Positions 1 through 12,262 of a stretch of 64,000 nt of DNA are shown here, one piece after another (the stretch's first letter is position 1; the number at the start of each line of letters is the position of its first letter). Location: positions 38,076,766-38,140,765 of the forward strand of contig NC_081185.1 in the NCBI RefSeq assembly GCF_029867415.1, given 5' to 3'. The notes below the pieces were generated by a model that was not told the origin of the DNA, made no database searches, and saw only the letters and a program-made list of their open reading frames with translations. A program made the position numbers and the translations under genes. The DNA comes from Vicia villosa. Taxonomy: Eukaryota; Streptophyta; Magnoliopsida; Fabales; Fabaceae.

Positions 1-475
1 ACTTAGTTCCGGGTATTCTCCAGAGATAGTTCGGAAATAATCACCCTTCCCAAGTCTAATTCAGTTACTATGAACGGTGCTGACACGATCAATCTCCAAC
101 AAACATTTCTCAACATACTAAGCTCAGATTCAACCTAACACGCGGTTTTCCAGACATCTACGGATGCAAATGGGATATAGTCTAACGCACGACTCACCCT
201 TCGAGCCTAACGCACGGTTTTCCAGACATCATCTGCTGATGCAAACTAAATTCAGACTAACGCATGACTCAATCTATCCTCCAGAAATGATCTAATGTAC
301 GACGTATTCTGGTTCTCAATTCTATCAAGCTCGATGGCATCTTCAAGCCCATCTCCGACCAAAGTCCCAACTTCAGCTAGGGCAAATTTCTTGGTATTCT
401 AGTGTTCAATCATCTTCCACCTTCAGATACCGACTGGCATACAAACCACTCTACATCTTCAGGTTTAAGATAATT

Positions 476-488
476 GAACAGGGGCAGC
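476..488 (+). other. Polypurine tract of element P
   Basis: GAACAGGGGCAGC lies directly before the LTR start TGCCATACCCC. The same tract stands before the LTRs of elements B and C, and with one change (AATAGGGGCAGC) before the nested element's 3' LTR. This is the expected plus-strand priming site for reverse transcription. Confidence 0.8.
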
Positions 489-722
489 TGCCATACCCCA
501 AAATTTTCCCATACTATTTCTCTTACTTAAGTTCAAATCAAGATGCAAAGTTCCAAGACACACTCTCTTAAAAAAGGCTCAGAAATTAGGGTTTTGTTGT
601 TCTAAGGGAAAATCAGTGAATTAATAGCTCCAAGGCATCCCACATGGCTCAAAGTATCTCACATTACCTCTATGACAAGTATCAAGTCTCAGCTTAAAGG
701 ATTGATCATTCAAATGTTCAGA

Positions 723-776
723 AAGTCAACAGTCGACTGGGTTGACCTAAAAGTCAATTGTGGGCAAAGTAAAGTC
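723..776. promoter_or_regulatory. W-box cluster in LTR of element P
   Basis: Four TTGAC(C/T)-type motifs counted on both strands lie within about 55 bp, with two more at 903-925. TTGACC/T is the binding core of plant WRKY factors. Clusters occur at the same relative position in the element B LTR and in the first solo LTR. A role in stress-induced transcription is inferred. Confidence 0.45.
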
Positions 777-1664
777 AAATTCCTGATTTTTTGTCAAAGA
801 TCCTAATATTGAAGTATCATTCACCATTTGATCAATTATTGATCATGGTTCATCAAGAAAAGATCAAAAATCAACAATTCAAAGAGTTTCTAAATTAGGG
901 TTTTCATAGGAGAAAGTCAACTAAACTTTGACCTGCCATAACTTTCACATGGAACATCAGAAATTTTCCATCCAAAGATCATCTTGAAGGAAATTTGATT
1001 CTCTACAACTTTGACTCTCACATGCCAAGTCTAAAAATGCTCCAATTGAGATATATGGACCAAAACATTATAGGTCCTTTTCAAAAGTCAACAAAAAGTC
1101 ACTTTTTTCAAAAGGACACACAAGGAGCATGGAAAATCATTTTGATGTGAGACCAAAGACACTGGTTAGAGGACTCTTTAAGGTTTCTAAAAAGTCCTAG
1201 AACACTTCCATACCTCAAAAATTGAGAGAGATAGGCCTTGTCAAAGTCGGACTATTTTGGAGGGAAAAATGTGAAGAAAAAAGATTCAAATTGAATTTTT
1301 TCACAAAGAGGCCCAAGTTTTTATGGCCCAATCTTGCTTCCCAAGTTATTTAGAAGACCAAATCTGAATGCCACGAAATTTTGATTATTATTTGATTTTT
1401 AAGTGAATTTTATTCATTAAAAAAATTTGATGAAAATCAAAGATTTAAAGAAATTATGGAGAGATTTGATTTAATTTTGATTATCAACTAATTTCAATCA
1501 TCAATTACACCCCACAATCATTCCAAATTCGTGCAAACTAGAATTAGAATGATTAAATCAAATTTAGGCCAAATTTAGAAAAATTGGAAATCAATCTTTA
1601 ATCAAATATCAATTCCATGATTCAAAGAAATTGGATTCATATTTTCAACCTAAAAGTCGTCTAC

Positions 1665-1676
1665 CATATATATACA
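1665..1676 (+). promoter_or_regulatory. TATA box of element P LTR
   Basis: CATATATATACA lies about 1.18 kb into the LTR. The element B LTR has a TATA sequence at the equivalent distance (about 1.16 kb) and element C at about 1.01 kb, supporting this as the U3 promoter. Confidence 0.55.
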
Positions 1677-2355
1677 CTGAACCCTAATGATCAGAGACAG
1701 ATTCTGCAGCCAGAGGAACTCTAACCAACTCTTAAAAACTCAAAACCAAGTCAGAGTCGTTTTCAAGGAGAAAGCTCGATTCAAGGCATTTGGAGAGTTT
1801 AAATACCTCCTTGGGATATCATTGAAGCCTCCTCAATCATCTTCCAAGGTTGCAGCGTAGGAATCACTCTCCCATACCTTTGGTTTGTCTTAAATTTCTT
1901 TTGCATCGAATTCATATATGCGTGCCTGTTTAACAAGTTTTGAATGTATATTCGTGATTATCATCATATGTTCATGCGATCTGGGCACTTTAATTAGGTT
2001 TTTATGACGAAACCAAGAACCTGCCATAGCTAGGGTTCGTGACCTAAAGTTTAGGGGCTTTCATAATAGGCAAAATTAGGCTGAAAGAACGATTCCATCG
2101 TACTCAGGATTCTATTTTAAGGCGAACCATGGTCATTGTTTGTGTTTACCATGCGTATTGGTGGAGTTGTGATATGTGCAGGTTTCGCTACTATTGAAAA
2201 TCGTAGCAGGCCCAGAGCTATTTCGTAGCTAAACGGGATACGAGATTCAAAACGAAGAAGATGAAGTTATGGCGCGATTTCTGTGAGTCTGTTTTAATAT
2301 TCTGATTTTTTATATATATTATCATTAAGCGGTGCTGTAAACAGCGAAGAATGAA

Positions 2356-2437
2356 TGGCCTGATGGAGGAACGTATGCATTTAGTCTCCTTGTCCCCAGA
2401 GGCGTGGGTTCGACCCTTGGCCTCAGCATCATTTTTT
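2356..2437 (+). other. tRNA-like segment in LTR of element P
   Basis: An A-box-like stretch (TGGCCTGATGGAGG, from 2,356), a B-box-like stretch with T-arm pairing (GTGGGTTCGACCC, 2,404-2,416) and a T6 run (2,432-2,437) lie within 82 nt. This resembles a decayed tRNA-derived Pol III unit. I see no cloverleaf good enough to call a functional tRNA gene. Similar segments sit at the matching place in the LTRs of elements B and C. Confidence 0.5.
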
Positions 2438-4207
2438 AAAAAAGGTTGCAAACTGCAAAATTACGTATGCTCCAACCAGGGAAGACCACCATACACTCCC
2501 AATCCTTGTCACATGATCTCCCTTGCTTAAGATCCAACGTGTTTCAAGCAACCAGTCCACCATAGACTCCTCAAGTGCACCACACCAGATTGCTGCGCTA
2601 AGTCTCCTCTTTCTTTTATTCTAATTATTTCCATTCTTTATTTTCTTTTCAATTATAAACCTCTTTTTATTATTTTCTTTTTAAAATATAAATTTGTTTA
2701 TTCCCTTTAATCAACTATCTTATTTTTCAATATCTATTTTATAATTAAATAATTAATATAGTGTAATTATTAATAATACTTATTTGATTTAAATAATTAG
2801 TTGATTAATTTAATTTGCTTAAATTATTTAATTAATTGTAATTAACTTTTAGGTTTAGGGTATTTAATCAAAACCCTGTTTTCACCGATTTAATTAATTA
2901 GGTTGTAAACCAATAGTTAATTAAATTGATCTTATTTATTCTATTAACCATGGTTAACTTACGCCCGAACCAGGGTTTACGAGGACTTCCCCTACACTAA
3001 AAATATTGTATCCTTTTCAGGGTTGATTTTTCAAATACCTTCTGACTATGCGCCACGTCAAATGGAAAGCTAAGTTCTAACCTCTCTTATTTAAATATTT
3101 ATTTACCTTTTATTTTATTTTATTAGGGTTTAATTACCTTGTCAATGGAACTCCTCCTACACTTACTTTTTCCTTTTATTCTTTTGCCAACCCTCTAATG
3201 ATCAGGGTCAATGCTTAATGCTCGAGGCAAACCTTTGCCCATCTACCTTCATCGATCGAAGCTAAGTGCTATTTTCCCTTTTTCTTGTATTTTTACTTTT
3301 ATTGATTAAGGTTAACCATATTTATGGCTGAACTGATAATGCACTCACATATATCCTGTTTTCTATTTTTCCCACCTTTTCAGGGTTTGCCAATTGCCAA
3401 AGTTTCGAATAGTCGGTAACCCTAAACCCTGATCTTAATTATTACTGGTGTTAGACCTATAGCATTATTATCCCGCTGGTTTCATTTTCCCTTTCCCCTT
3501 TATTATTTTAATTGTTAATATTAATTGTTGTGGTTAGTAATTCTAGGGAGTGCAAGCCTGTAATTAACTTAGAATAATTATTTATAAGATAAATTTCTGA
3601 ATCAAATCACGTGATTGGTGCACACACGCACACTTTTGGGGTAACCTCTTTGCTGCCTGTTGCCTTGTTGCCTGTTGCCTTGTGTTTTTTTGCAGAATAG
3701 CCATTGTCCCTCGAATACGAGGATACCTCAGCCATGTTGCCTCGGTAAATACAAAGGTCATAAAGTCCCTAGATGATGCTGCCTTCGATACACCAATATG
3801 ACCTCGACCCTCGAAAGTTGCCTACGAAAAGGCCGAGGTATCCTCTGGCTGCCTACGAAAGGCTATTCTGGTTCTTCCCTTAGACTACCTGCCTCTCTAT
3901 GGCATGGGACAGTCTTATGGCGAACGAACTCTCGATGACCCTTCAACCTCCAAATGAAAGGCTTCCTGCCCTCTTCTGGCATGGATAGACCCTTTCATCC
4001 TAAAAGGCTAAAAGAACTGTTTTCTACATTACTAAGGTAATTGCCCCTAATTGCTTTGCCTTGCTCTAGCTAAAACTCTTTTTCATATTCTTTCTCATAA
4101 ACCTTCAAAATGGCTACGCTCATTTACGAGCTAAAGTCCATATTCTTTTCTTCTACATTTCTTTTCAAAAACGAGCAAAGCAATTAAGAGCCCATGGAAA
4201 ACCATGG

Positions 4208-4240
4208 ATGCAAAGGGTGCCTTACACCTTCCCTTTGCAT
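4208..4240 (+). other. Conserved LTR hairpin, element P
   Basis: Perfect 10-bp inverted repeat ATGCAAAGGG / CCCTTTGCAT around a 13-nt loop (TGCCTTACACCTT). It lies about 150 nt before the LTR end, in the presumed R/U5 part of the transcript. Homologous hairpins with covarying stems occur in every Ogre-like LTR family in the window. Confidence 0.75.
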
Positions 4241-4386
4241 AAATTACCCCCCGAACCCGTTTTCTTTTAAAAAGGTTTTTTTCTGTTTCTTTTAGCCTTT
4301 CTGAATATTTGGATAAAATAAAAGTCGGTGGCGACTCTTGCTTAACCGCAACATTTCGATAAAAAAAGTCAATTCACCGTATTACA

Positions 4387-4800
4387 CACCTACACCATTT
4401 GGATCATTTGCCCTGGTTCGGAAAAATTTCTCCTACACCTTTTGGATCATTTGCCATGGTTCGGACAAATTTCACCTACACCATTTGGATCATTTGCCCT
4501 GGTTCGGACAAATTTCACCTGCACCATTTGGATCATTTGCCCTGGTTCGGACAAATTTCACCTGCACCATTTGGATCATTTGTCCTGGTTCGGACAAATT
4601 TCACCTGCACCATTTGGATCATTTGCCCTGGTTCGGACAAATTTCGCCTACACCATTTGGATCATTTGCCCTGGTTCGGACAAATTTCACCTACACCATT
4701 TGGATCACTTGCCCTGGTTCGGATGAGTTCACCTGCACCATTAGGAGTCACTTGCCCTTGATCGGACAAGCCTACCTGCACCATTAGGGATTATTTGCTA
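4387..4800. repeat. 43-bp tandem array (element A)
   Basis: About eight regular monomers of 43 bp plus degenerate ones at the right end. Each has an inverted repeat around a six-base loop such as TTTGTCC-TGGTTC-GGACAAA. Because 43 is not a multiple of three and the monomer lacks stops, all three forward frames stay open, giving spurious repetitive ORFs. Confidence 0.9.
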
Positions 4801-4976
4801 TAGTTCTAGCAAACTTACCTGTATCAAAGGAATTACCTGCCATGGTTCTGACAAGTGTACCTGCATAAGATGAATCATTTGTTATAGTTTTAGCAAACTT
4901 ACCTGCATGAAAAAGATTCACTTGCTATATAGCTAGCAAGTTTATCTGTATAAAATCCTTGATGGTATCCTATCGC

Positions 4977-5195
4977 AACACGAGGGTTGGAAACTCACGA
5001 CTCGAGGGTCGGAAAACACCTATCACAACACGAGGGTTGGAAATTCACGACACGCGGGTCGGAAAACACACCTATCACAACACGAGGGTTGGACACTCAC
5101 GACATGTGGGTCAGAAAACAAATCTATCACAACACGAGGGTTGGACACTCACGACACGTGGGTCGGAAAGCAAATCAATCACAACACGAGGGTTG
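4977..5195. repeat. About 50-bp tandem array (element A)
   Basis: Five copies of a 50-52 bp unit starting with CAACACGAGGGTTGGA and containing CACGACACGTGGGTCGGAAA variants. The same array with the same copy number is at 42,397-42,617 in element B. Confidence 0.88.
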
Positions 5196-5429
5196 GAAAT
5201 TGGGCTTTTGTAGTATGTGAATGCATTAGATGTTATGCATATGCTAATGCGTATGTATGTATGCTGATGTAATCCCGAGATTTTATCCCCTTAAACCCAT
5301 TGAATTTGTTTAATCCATGCTTGCACCTATACCATGACTATGCTTATGCTGGCTTGGTAATGTTTATGTATGTGGATAATGCTTATGCTTATGTATATGT
5401 TGGCTGATGTAACGAATGGAACGAAGTAA

Positions 5430-5740
5430 TGTCTTCTATAAGACTACCTAAAAAGGTTTCCGGAATGGATATGAATATTTGTCTTAAAGAAGACTATCTG
5501 AAAAGGTTCTCAACAACGAATGAGGAATGTCTTTAAAGACGTCTACCTGAAAAGGCTGAAAGATGTCTTTAAGAAGGACTACCTAAAAAGGTTCTTAGCA
5601 AAGATAGAAATTTGTCTTAAAGAAGACCACCTGAGAAGATTCCTAGAAAGGATCGTGCGATTTGTCTTAGAGAAGACTACCTGAAAAGGTTCCTAGAAAG
5701 GATCGTGAGATTTGGCTTAAAGAAGACTTCCTAAAAAGGT
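5430..5740. repeat. Degenerate tandem array with GTCTT...AAGAC and ACCTGAAAAGGT
   Basis: Six to seven imperfect units of about 50-60 bp. Each contains GTCTTAAAGAAGAC-type and ACCTGAAAAGGT-type inverted repeats. The counterpart in element B is 42,850-43,160. Confidence 0.8.
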
Positions 5741-6697
5741 ATGGTGTAATGTGTTGACCAATGTATGTAATGCATGACTTATGTATATTTGCATGATGCT
5801 CTAATGATAGGTTGTTGACAACCAAAGCGTATATAGCTTGCTGGAGTTGTATGTTTGTTTGATGCTAGCCCGACTTCCCAATATCTCCTTTTGAATTTTG
5901 AAGATCGTAGTTAGGAGGAAGATGTGTTCGAGGTTGTAAAGTGTGAGAACGCCTTTTCCTTTTGTTATGCGCCTTGCCCCAGTTTGACTCTTTGAAATAC
6001 TCCATGCCTTTAACCTTTTGAGGTTCTCCACGCTTTTAACCCTTTGAGTTGTTTACCTTATGGATTTGATATCCAATGCCCCAATGTTTAGTGGAAAAAG
6101 ATGCCTATGATTTCCAAGCCCTGAGGGAAGTTCCCCGAGAAATAACCTTGTCATATACTTCGACATTTAGATTGAAGAGTATGCCCTTGATCTCCAGGAT
6201 ATGGAGGGCTATCCATGGTGTTCTATCCTTTTGAATTTGAATTCTTCCCATGTTTGACATGCCCCTGGTGCCGTTATTGATTCGAGATGTGACCCAGGTC
6301 GATTGAACCTTAGGAAGAATGTCCCCTGTTAATAGGATTTTCGCTTGTATGCCCCTGTAACCCTTGAAATTTTGCCCCTGTTTAGGAGAACCCCCTAGAC
6401 GTGGTTCCCCCCATTCCAGAGTCTTTATTAGAAAGGATCGCCTTTGATTAACCCATTTCGAGATCTCCTCGATGCTAAGTGTATACCCGCAGATGACGTT
6501 GTACCATTTGAGAGGTAACTCCAATGCAATGTGTCGTCCTCGGTTTTTTCTCGTGAGATACGAACTGACTCTTCTTTTATTTTATGAGTTTTGAAAATCA
6601 GGGAGTCGCCACCGACTTTTATATTATCCAATTAAGGAAAGGTTTATAAAAGAAACAGAAAAAGACCTTTAAGAGATTTTGGGTTCGGGGGTAGGTT

Positions 6698-6730
6698 ATA
6701 CAAAGGGAAGGTATTAGCCCCCCTTTATAT
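6698..6730 (-). other. Conserved LTR hairpin, solo LTR 1
   Basis: Sense (minus) stem ATATAAAGGG / CCCTTTGTAT, fully paired with one G-U, around a 13-nt loop ending CTAATACCTT. The third pair is A-T where elements P and C have G-C, a compensatory change. Confidence 0.7.
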
Positions 6731-8823
6731 CCATGGTTATCCATGGGCTCTTAATTGTTTAGCTCACTTGTTTGAATCATTTGTCTTGCTTTGAAATGCT
6801 TGTATGTGGTTTTAAAATACCTTTGTGAATTAACTTTGTAATGATCCTTGTGCGGATGTATACAAAGTGTTTTATCTTTCGAAAGATGTTTTGAAAAAAA
6901 AGATCTTTAACTTCGTAATGATCCTTGTTTGGATATATACAAAATGTTGTCTTTTTTGAAAGTTTTGTTTTGAAAAACAGTGATATGTGAAACATTTGTT
7001 GTTTTGATTTGAGCAAGCAAATAGGAGATCTACCCTAAATTTATAAGGTCCTTTCCTATTTTCTTTTAGAAAATTTTCTTTGACTGGATACAGAAAGAAA
7101 TTATTTGAATTGTATTTGAAACAGTAGAATTGATTTTGAAAAGAGTAACAGAGGGATTACCCTAAGAGGTGCAAGTGTGATTGTGTTCTGATTCAGATAT
7201 TTTTGTCTTTGAAATTAGTGACCTAACGCTTCAGTTTTATTCTTTTGACATACACGCAGTTTTATATGTACAGAAATTAAAGTGCGGGAATGTAAAATGC
7301 GGAAAGTAAATCTACGCTATTACATCGATTGTGCGGGAAATGTAAACTACGCTATTTACATGATTTTGACAACCTATACACTTATCTATGAATTTAAATT
7401 GCAATAAGATAAAGGGAGTATTTTTGGATTTTTGGATGATTGATTTTAATCAAAATTAATGCATAATTAATTTAATTAAAAAAACTAAGAATTAGAAATA
7501 AAATTTAAACCTAAAAATTAAGTCTAAAATATGTTCATATTGCTTGTTAATTAATTTTAAAATAAAACTATTTTTTTTTTGGATTTTTGAAGTTGTTTTG
7601 GAAATTTATTAAATTAATTAATATATAATTATGCAAATAATTATACAAATAATTAAAACTTAAAGAGAAAAATATTCTAAATATATACAAAATTAGTCTA
7701 TAATATATAAACTGGATTAAATAAAAAGAAAATATTTTTTTCTGATTTTTTGATAGGTTGAAATAATTAAAAAGTAAATATTTACATAAATACTAATTAA
7801 TTAGCAAAATAAATTAATCATGAAAAAAAATAAAATATTTTTTAATCATAAAATAATTAAACATTTTTTTAACCTAAAAGTGAAATTAATATAATTTTCT
7901 GATTTTTAAAACTATTTTTAAACAATTTTATAAAGAAAACTAAATTAATAAGAAAATAAAAATGAAAATAAATGGCGTTGGATCCTGTGTGGTAGAGGAT
8001 TGAGTGTCCATGGTGGGTCTGCAAGGCTGAGAGCGTTGGATGGAAAGCTGAGAGGATCCAAGGGTTGTGAGATGAGGTTACATCATAGGCACATGGAAAT
8101 CAAAGCATGCAGTCAGTCAGTCATTCAAAGTCCAAGCTGGGACCCACACGTCATGCATGGGCGAATGAGAAGGAGGGAAGCTGCCACGCGTGCTGTTCAA
8201 AGATTCAAAGCTACTATTCATCATCTTCTTCCTTTTACCTGCGGAATTAGCTGCAGACTTACCTGCGGAATTTCCTTCGAATTTTCCTTCAGATTTCCAT
8301 GCTTTTGAAAACCTACAAAAATGGCCATGAACAAAAACAAGGGGCACCCAGGTCGACTTAAAATGACCTCCTGAACACGATGGTGGCGTTAGTTTTGGCT
8401 AAAAACGCGTGTAAGTACCAAAACGAAAAGATTGAAGCTTAGAACTTCAAAAATGGCACATGATGTTATAAGGCTTAAAGCTCACATGTGTTACGTTGGA
8501 TCTTCTCTAATTCATGTTAGGAACTCATGGAAATCATTATATTACATTGAAAAGGATTATAGCATGAGATATCAAAAATCAAAAATTTAATAGAATATGG
8601 AGATATTATTATGCATGTTCTAAGTACAAATAATCATGGCCATTGGTCTGAACCTACTCTATATTAGCCCAGGAGGAGATTGAGGTGATTATTTTGGATT
8701 GATATGAGCTTATACAATGAAAACGAAAAAGTTGAAAATATGTGATACTTTTGAAGTTTTTGTGAGTTTCTTGGCTATATCTTTGGTGGATTTTCGTGTG
8801 TGTTGTTGATGAAGCATTCTACT

Positions 8824-8833
8824 TCATTTATAA
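8824..8833 (-). promoter_or_regulatory. TATA box of solo LTR 1
   Basis: Minus-strand TTATAAATG. It lies about 890 nt downstream of the W-box cluster, the same spacing as in element P (about 920), so it is taken as the U3 promoter. Confidence 0.45.
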
Positions 8834-9551
8834 GCAATGGAAGTGCTGCAAACTTAAGCTATCAAGCATTGATTGCTTTTTGAACTTTTGATTTTTTAAT
8901 ATAAAAATCTTTGAATTCTTTGGCCATGGCTTTGAATTTCTTCATCCCTCTTGCTCTAGGCCTGCCATGTACTTCTATGCTACAGAGTTGAATCAATTTT
9001 GATGGCTTTTGCTTAAGAACAAAGCATTGTATCATTATCTCACACCATTTCTTTTTTAATTTAACTTTATATGTAATAAAATTAAACTAAAAAAGAAATA
9101 AAAATGTTATGGGCCTTAGGTTGGTCGTGGGAGGCCCTTAGCATCATTAGAATCATGTTTGGATCATGAAAACTTGGCCTCTTTTGGAAAAAAAAACATT
9201 TTTGATCAATGTTGATTTCATGCATTTTCCCAAAAAATAGCCAACTTCAACAAGGCATAAATCCCTCAATTTTGATCATATGAAGGAGTTCTTGTACTTT
9301 TTAGAAACCTAAAGATGTCCTCTACAAGCTACTTTGGAAACTTTTTTTCATTTGGAGAAGTTATCTTGATGTTATGGCCTTTGACAAAAAACCACTTTTT
9401 GTTGACTTCGAAAATGACCTGTAATGTCTGAGCTCATATTTTTCAAATGGTGAATCCAATGACCATGGGATCAATTGCATTTGAAAGACAATTGAATTTC
9501 CTTCAAAACAAGCTTTGGTTAGAATTTTTTGAATGAACGAGGAGAGAGTTA

Positions 9552-9775
9552 TGGCCGGTCAAAGTTCAGTTGACTTTTTAGGAGAAAACCCTAATTTTGA
9601 AACTTAGGGTTTTGTTGATTTCTGATCTTTTCTTGATGAATTATGATCAACCATTGATCAAATGATGAATCTTTTGACAAAATATGGATGTTGACAAAAA
9701 TTTCATTTTTGACTGTCTGTTGACTTTTCGGTCAAACTGGTCGTCTGTTGACTGTTTGAGCTGCTGACTGTGCGT
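9552..9775. promoter_or_regulatory. W-box cluster in solo LTR 1
   Basis: Six TTGAC cores lie in about 110 bp (9,668-9,775), and a paired motif GGTCAAAGTTCAGTTGACTT lies at about 9,556. The two-part arrangement matches elements P and B. WRKY binding is inferred from the motif only. Confidence 0.45.
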
Positions 9776-10717
9776 CTGAGTGAATTGAAGTTTGAAAATT
9801 TGTCTGGTGGTACTTTGAGACATATGGAGGTCCATGAAATCCATTTGAGGTCTCAAAAAACTTGTTCTCCTGAAAAAAAACAAAAACCCTAGTTAGGGAC
9901 TGTTCGTGTAGGAGACAATTAAGCGTACCTGATTTTTGTGCAGTGTCGAGTCTCTGCTGATCATGTGGTTATCAGAAGACCTCTAGAACAAAAATCTTGG
10001 AATTTTGAAATGCAAAATATTGATTTGATTGATGGTACAAAACACGGAGAATCGTGCTGTCAGCGGGTTTGACTGTCAACTGGCTGTCCGGGCATTAACG
10101 TAACAGTTAAAGTGAAAATTCAACAGTTAAAGTTAATTTTTCTTTTTGTTTTTTTGTTGTGTTAATGGTGAAAATTTATTTACCTGATTTGTTAAAAAAA
10201 CACAAACATAATAAATAAATAGAATATACTGTGCGCGAACGAAATTACCGATAATAACCTTGAAAAATATTTAATGCACAGAAAAATAAATATTTAACTA
10301 GCAGAAAACACACATAATATTATCTTGATAATTAAACGACAGTACGACAGATAGTACGACATTTAATACTGACAGTACAAATATTACATAATATAATGAA
10401 CAGTACGACAAATAAAATAAACAGTACATTATTTGAAAGCGAAAGATACGACAAACTTTAAAAATGACGATTAACAACCCATGCTATAAATAACAACATA
10501 TAAATGAACGGAAGTGTAAGCAACCCAGGTCCGCATTTTTCAGGACTATGCAACAGAAAAAGGACATGATCACCACCAAAACAGTGATGATCATAAGAAA
10601 ACACGTATCCATCCATTTTTCCATTTTTGCCGGGGAAGAAGAGAAAATAATTATGAGGTAGAAATTTGAGAAATGAGTTGAAATTTGATGTGAGAATTTA
10701 TGGAAAAAATGAGAGGT

Positions 10718-10728
10718 ATTTATAGAGT
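10718..10728 (-). promoter_or_regulatory. Extra TATA box within the 1.3-kb insertion of solo LTR 1
   Basis: Minus-strand CTCTATAAATAC lies inside a segment absent from related LTRs. It may be a second promoter acquired with the inserted segment. Confidence 0.35.
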
Positions 10729-12198
10729 GAAAAGAAAGATAGAGACGTTGGGGAATGAAGTGATTCCGTACAAAAAAGGAAAATTTGAGTGGTAGTAGGA
10801 TTTGAAAGAAAGTGTATGGTAGGGTTTGAAAAGAGAGATGTATGGAATAAAGTTAGGATTTGATTTGAAAGAAAGAGATTTGAAAAGAAAGGAAGAGATT
10901 TTGAAAATAATAATATAGTACAAAAATTAGTGGGGAAACAAAACTAATAATAATTTAATCGTTACCAGTACAGTCTGAATCCTCGGACTCTGCGCCTGCA
11001 AAATTTAATTTTGTACCAATTGCGTCAGTACTATTTATCTGCAAATAAATCTCAAATAAACAGCATGTGTGAAGTAATAAACAGTACTTGGCGTTTGTGT
11101 AAGAATAAATTCAACAGCGAACCAAAATACCGTATAAGAAAAATTCTAAAAACTGAGTATTCATAAAATCAGGATATTTGTGAAATAAAATCCAAGATTA
11201 TATAAAACTCCCAATTTTTAGACAGAAGTCTGTTGCCTTCTTTCAGAAAAAAGATGCGGGCAAATTTTGGGGTATAACACAATGTGTATGCAAGTTTTGA
11301 AATAAAAGTCCGTTATGAATTAGGACTGGATGATTTAGAAATGAATGATTGAAGAAGCGCAATGGTTGGAATAGTTTTAACAAACTTTTAGGAGTCAGTA
11401 TAACAAATCATGCTTAATATGTTTTCGTAGTTAACCTTGCCTCAATTAGGACTTTTAAATGTTGTAACTTGGCCTGGTTCATGTTTTAAGAAACAATGGA
11501 TATAAGGCTCAAAGTTTATTTACCCCACCCCCTTCTCCTTGATGTTCTCCAAATTCTAAAAATTCGCCTAATCCAATGAATGTGCTTTGTTTGTAAGAGA
11601 AACGTTTCAGTTTTGACATTAAGCAGAAGCCTTAGTAGAGATCCAAGCACCGATGAAAAATGTTGTGAAGATCCAAGCATTGATGTGAAGCTTTCATGGT
11701 TTAGCAGTCACAAGATTATCCTTTGTATTTCGCCTTTGTTTTTATCCCTTATTTTTGCATGAACCAACTCCTTTGAGTTTGATCCATCGGGATGCCCTAA
11801 TTTTTGCCTAAGTCATTTTTGTTTTTCTTTCCTAAAATTTTTCGTTTTGACTTAACGGGCGTTTTTCTTTTGAAGGCTCCTTTTGAGATTTGATCCTCGG
11901 ATATTGAATGTTGTGACTGCCATGTTGATTTGCAAGCTTCGACTTTGATACTTCCTCGATCTTGAATGATATATTGAGGAAGGAGATGTTATGAATGTTA
12001 CCTCCTTTGCTTCCTCAATCATGGATGAACGCGAGGAAGATGTGCTTGAACCTTTGCTTGAATCCTTGCTTGGGTCGACTGATTCTCTTGACAACCAAAA
12101 TACGCCATTGAATTAATTGAAATCTACCCTGCCCCTGGTTGAAATCAAGGTTTTTTTGAAAAGTAGAAACAAACTCCAACTCCTGGCTCGAGGGGGTG

Positions 12199-12262
12199 AC
12201 GAGGGATTAACATCCTTATATCTCCACTGTTTAGGGATTGAAACAATGCCTGTACATCGTCG
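12199..12262 (-). other. Conserved 65-nt internal block (element A)
   Basis: Minus-strand sense starts GATGTACAGGCATTGTTTC and includes GATATAAGGATGTTAATCCC. Close copies lie at 57,438-57,500 (B), 25,476-25,540 (nested element) and 49,411-49,475 (C). It translates without stops in one frame in A, but I do not recognise a protein. Confidence 0.6.

Larger units (their letters stand above)
1..4386 (+). mobile_element. Ogre-like LTR retrotransposon P, 3' end only
   Basis: The right-hand end of a plus-strand Tat/Ogre-type Ty3/gypsy element whose 5' part lies left of the window. Positions 1-488 are internal sequence, containing a short repeated motif with CTAACGCACGGTTTTCCAGA. A polypurine tract follows at 476-488 and then a complete 3' LTR (489-4,386). 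Positions about 340-488 closely match 52,300-52,444 in element C, so P and C belong to related families. The sequence right after the LTR (CACCT, 4,387-4,391) is the expected right target duplication, but the left copy is outside the window. No coding region is visible in this part. It is inserted inside the 43-bp tandem array of element A. Confidence 0.85.
489..4386 (+). repeat. 3' LTR of element P (3.9 kb)
   Basis: Begins TGCCATACCCCAAAATTTTC and ends GTATTACA, so it has TG...CA termini. It contains in order a W-box cluster (723-776 and 903-925), a TATA box (about 1,665), a tRNA-like segment (2,356-2,437), AT-rich DNA (2,640-2,960), a conserved hairpin (4,208-4,240) and a PBS-like decamer (4,329-4,338). 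It shares this order with the LTRs of element C. Confidence 0.85.
4387..6531 (-). mobile_element. Ogre-like element A, segment 1 (3' untranslated region)
   Basis: Matches element B at about 41,650-43,577 joined to 56,119-56,498, at only a few percent divergence by eye. Element A is in minus orientation, as shown by its PBS at 33,363-33,380 and LTR remnant at 33,383. It is cut on the left by element P and on the right by a solo LTR at 6,532. It contains three tandem arrays and no coding region. At 6,149-6,153 it carries CATAT uninterrupted, the empty site for the element C insertion in B. Confidence 0.8.
6532..11279 (-). mobile_element. Solo LTR 1 of an Ogre-like element (4.75 kb)
   Basis: On the minus strand it starts TGTTATACCCCAAAATTTGC and ends in ...GACA, and it is flanked by 5-bp target duplications CAATG (6,527-6,531 and 11,280-11,284). 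Element B has the uninterrupted site (CAATG once, 56,494-56,498). No PBS, polypurine tract or internal region is present, so this is a solo LTR left by recombination between LTRs. It has the hairpin (6,698-6,730), PBS-like decamer (6,602-6,611), TATA (about 8,829) and W-boxes. Compared with other LTRs it has about 1.3 kb extra (about 9,950-11,230). The sequence is AT-rich and non-coding. Confidence 0.9.

Noticed and set aside
4338..4787. Repetitive proteins in three overlapping forward frames (also 41,690-42,208)
   Set aside because: They follow the 43-bp tandem array; a 43-bp stop-free monomer opens all three frames. There is no start context or domain, and the array is in a retrotransposon untranslated region.
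12184..12262. A conserved protein encoded by the 65-nt block
   Set aside because: Open in A and partly in B, but the frame is short, not continued alike in C and the nested element, and has no recognisable family. Kept as a conserved nucleotide block only.
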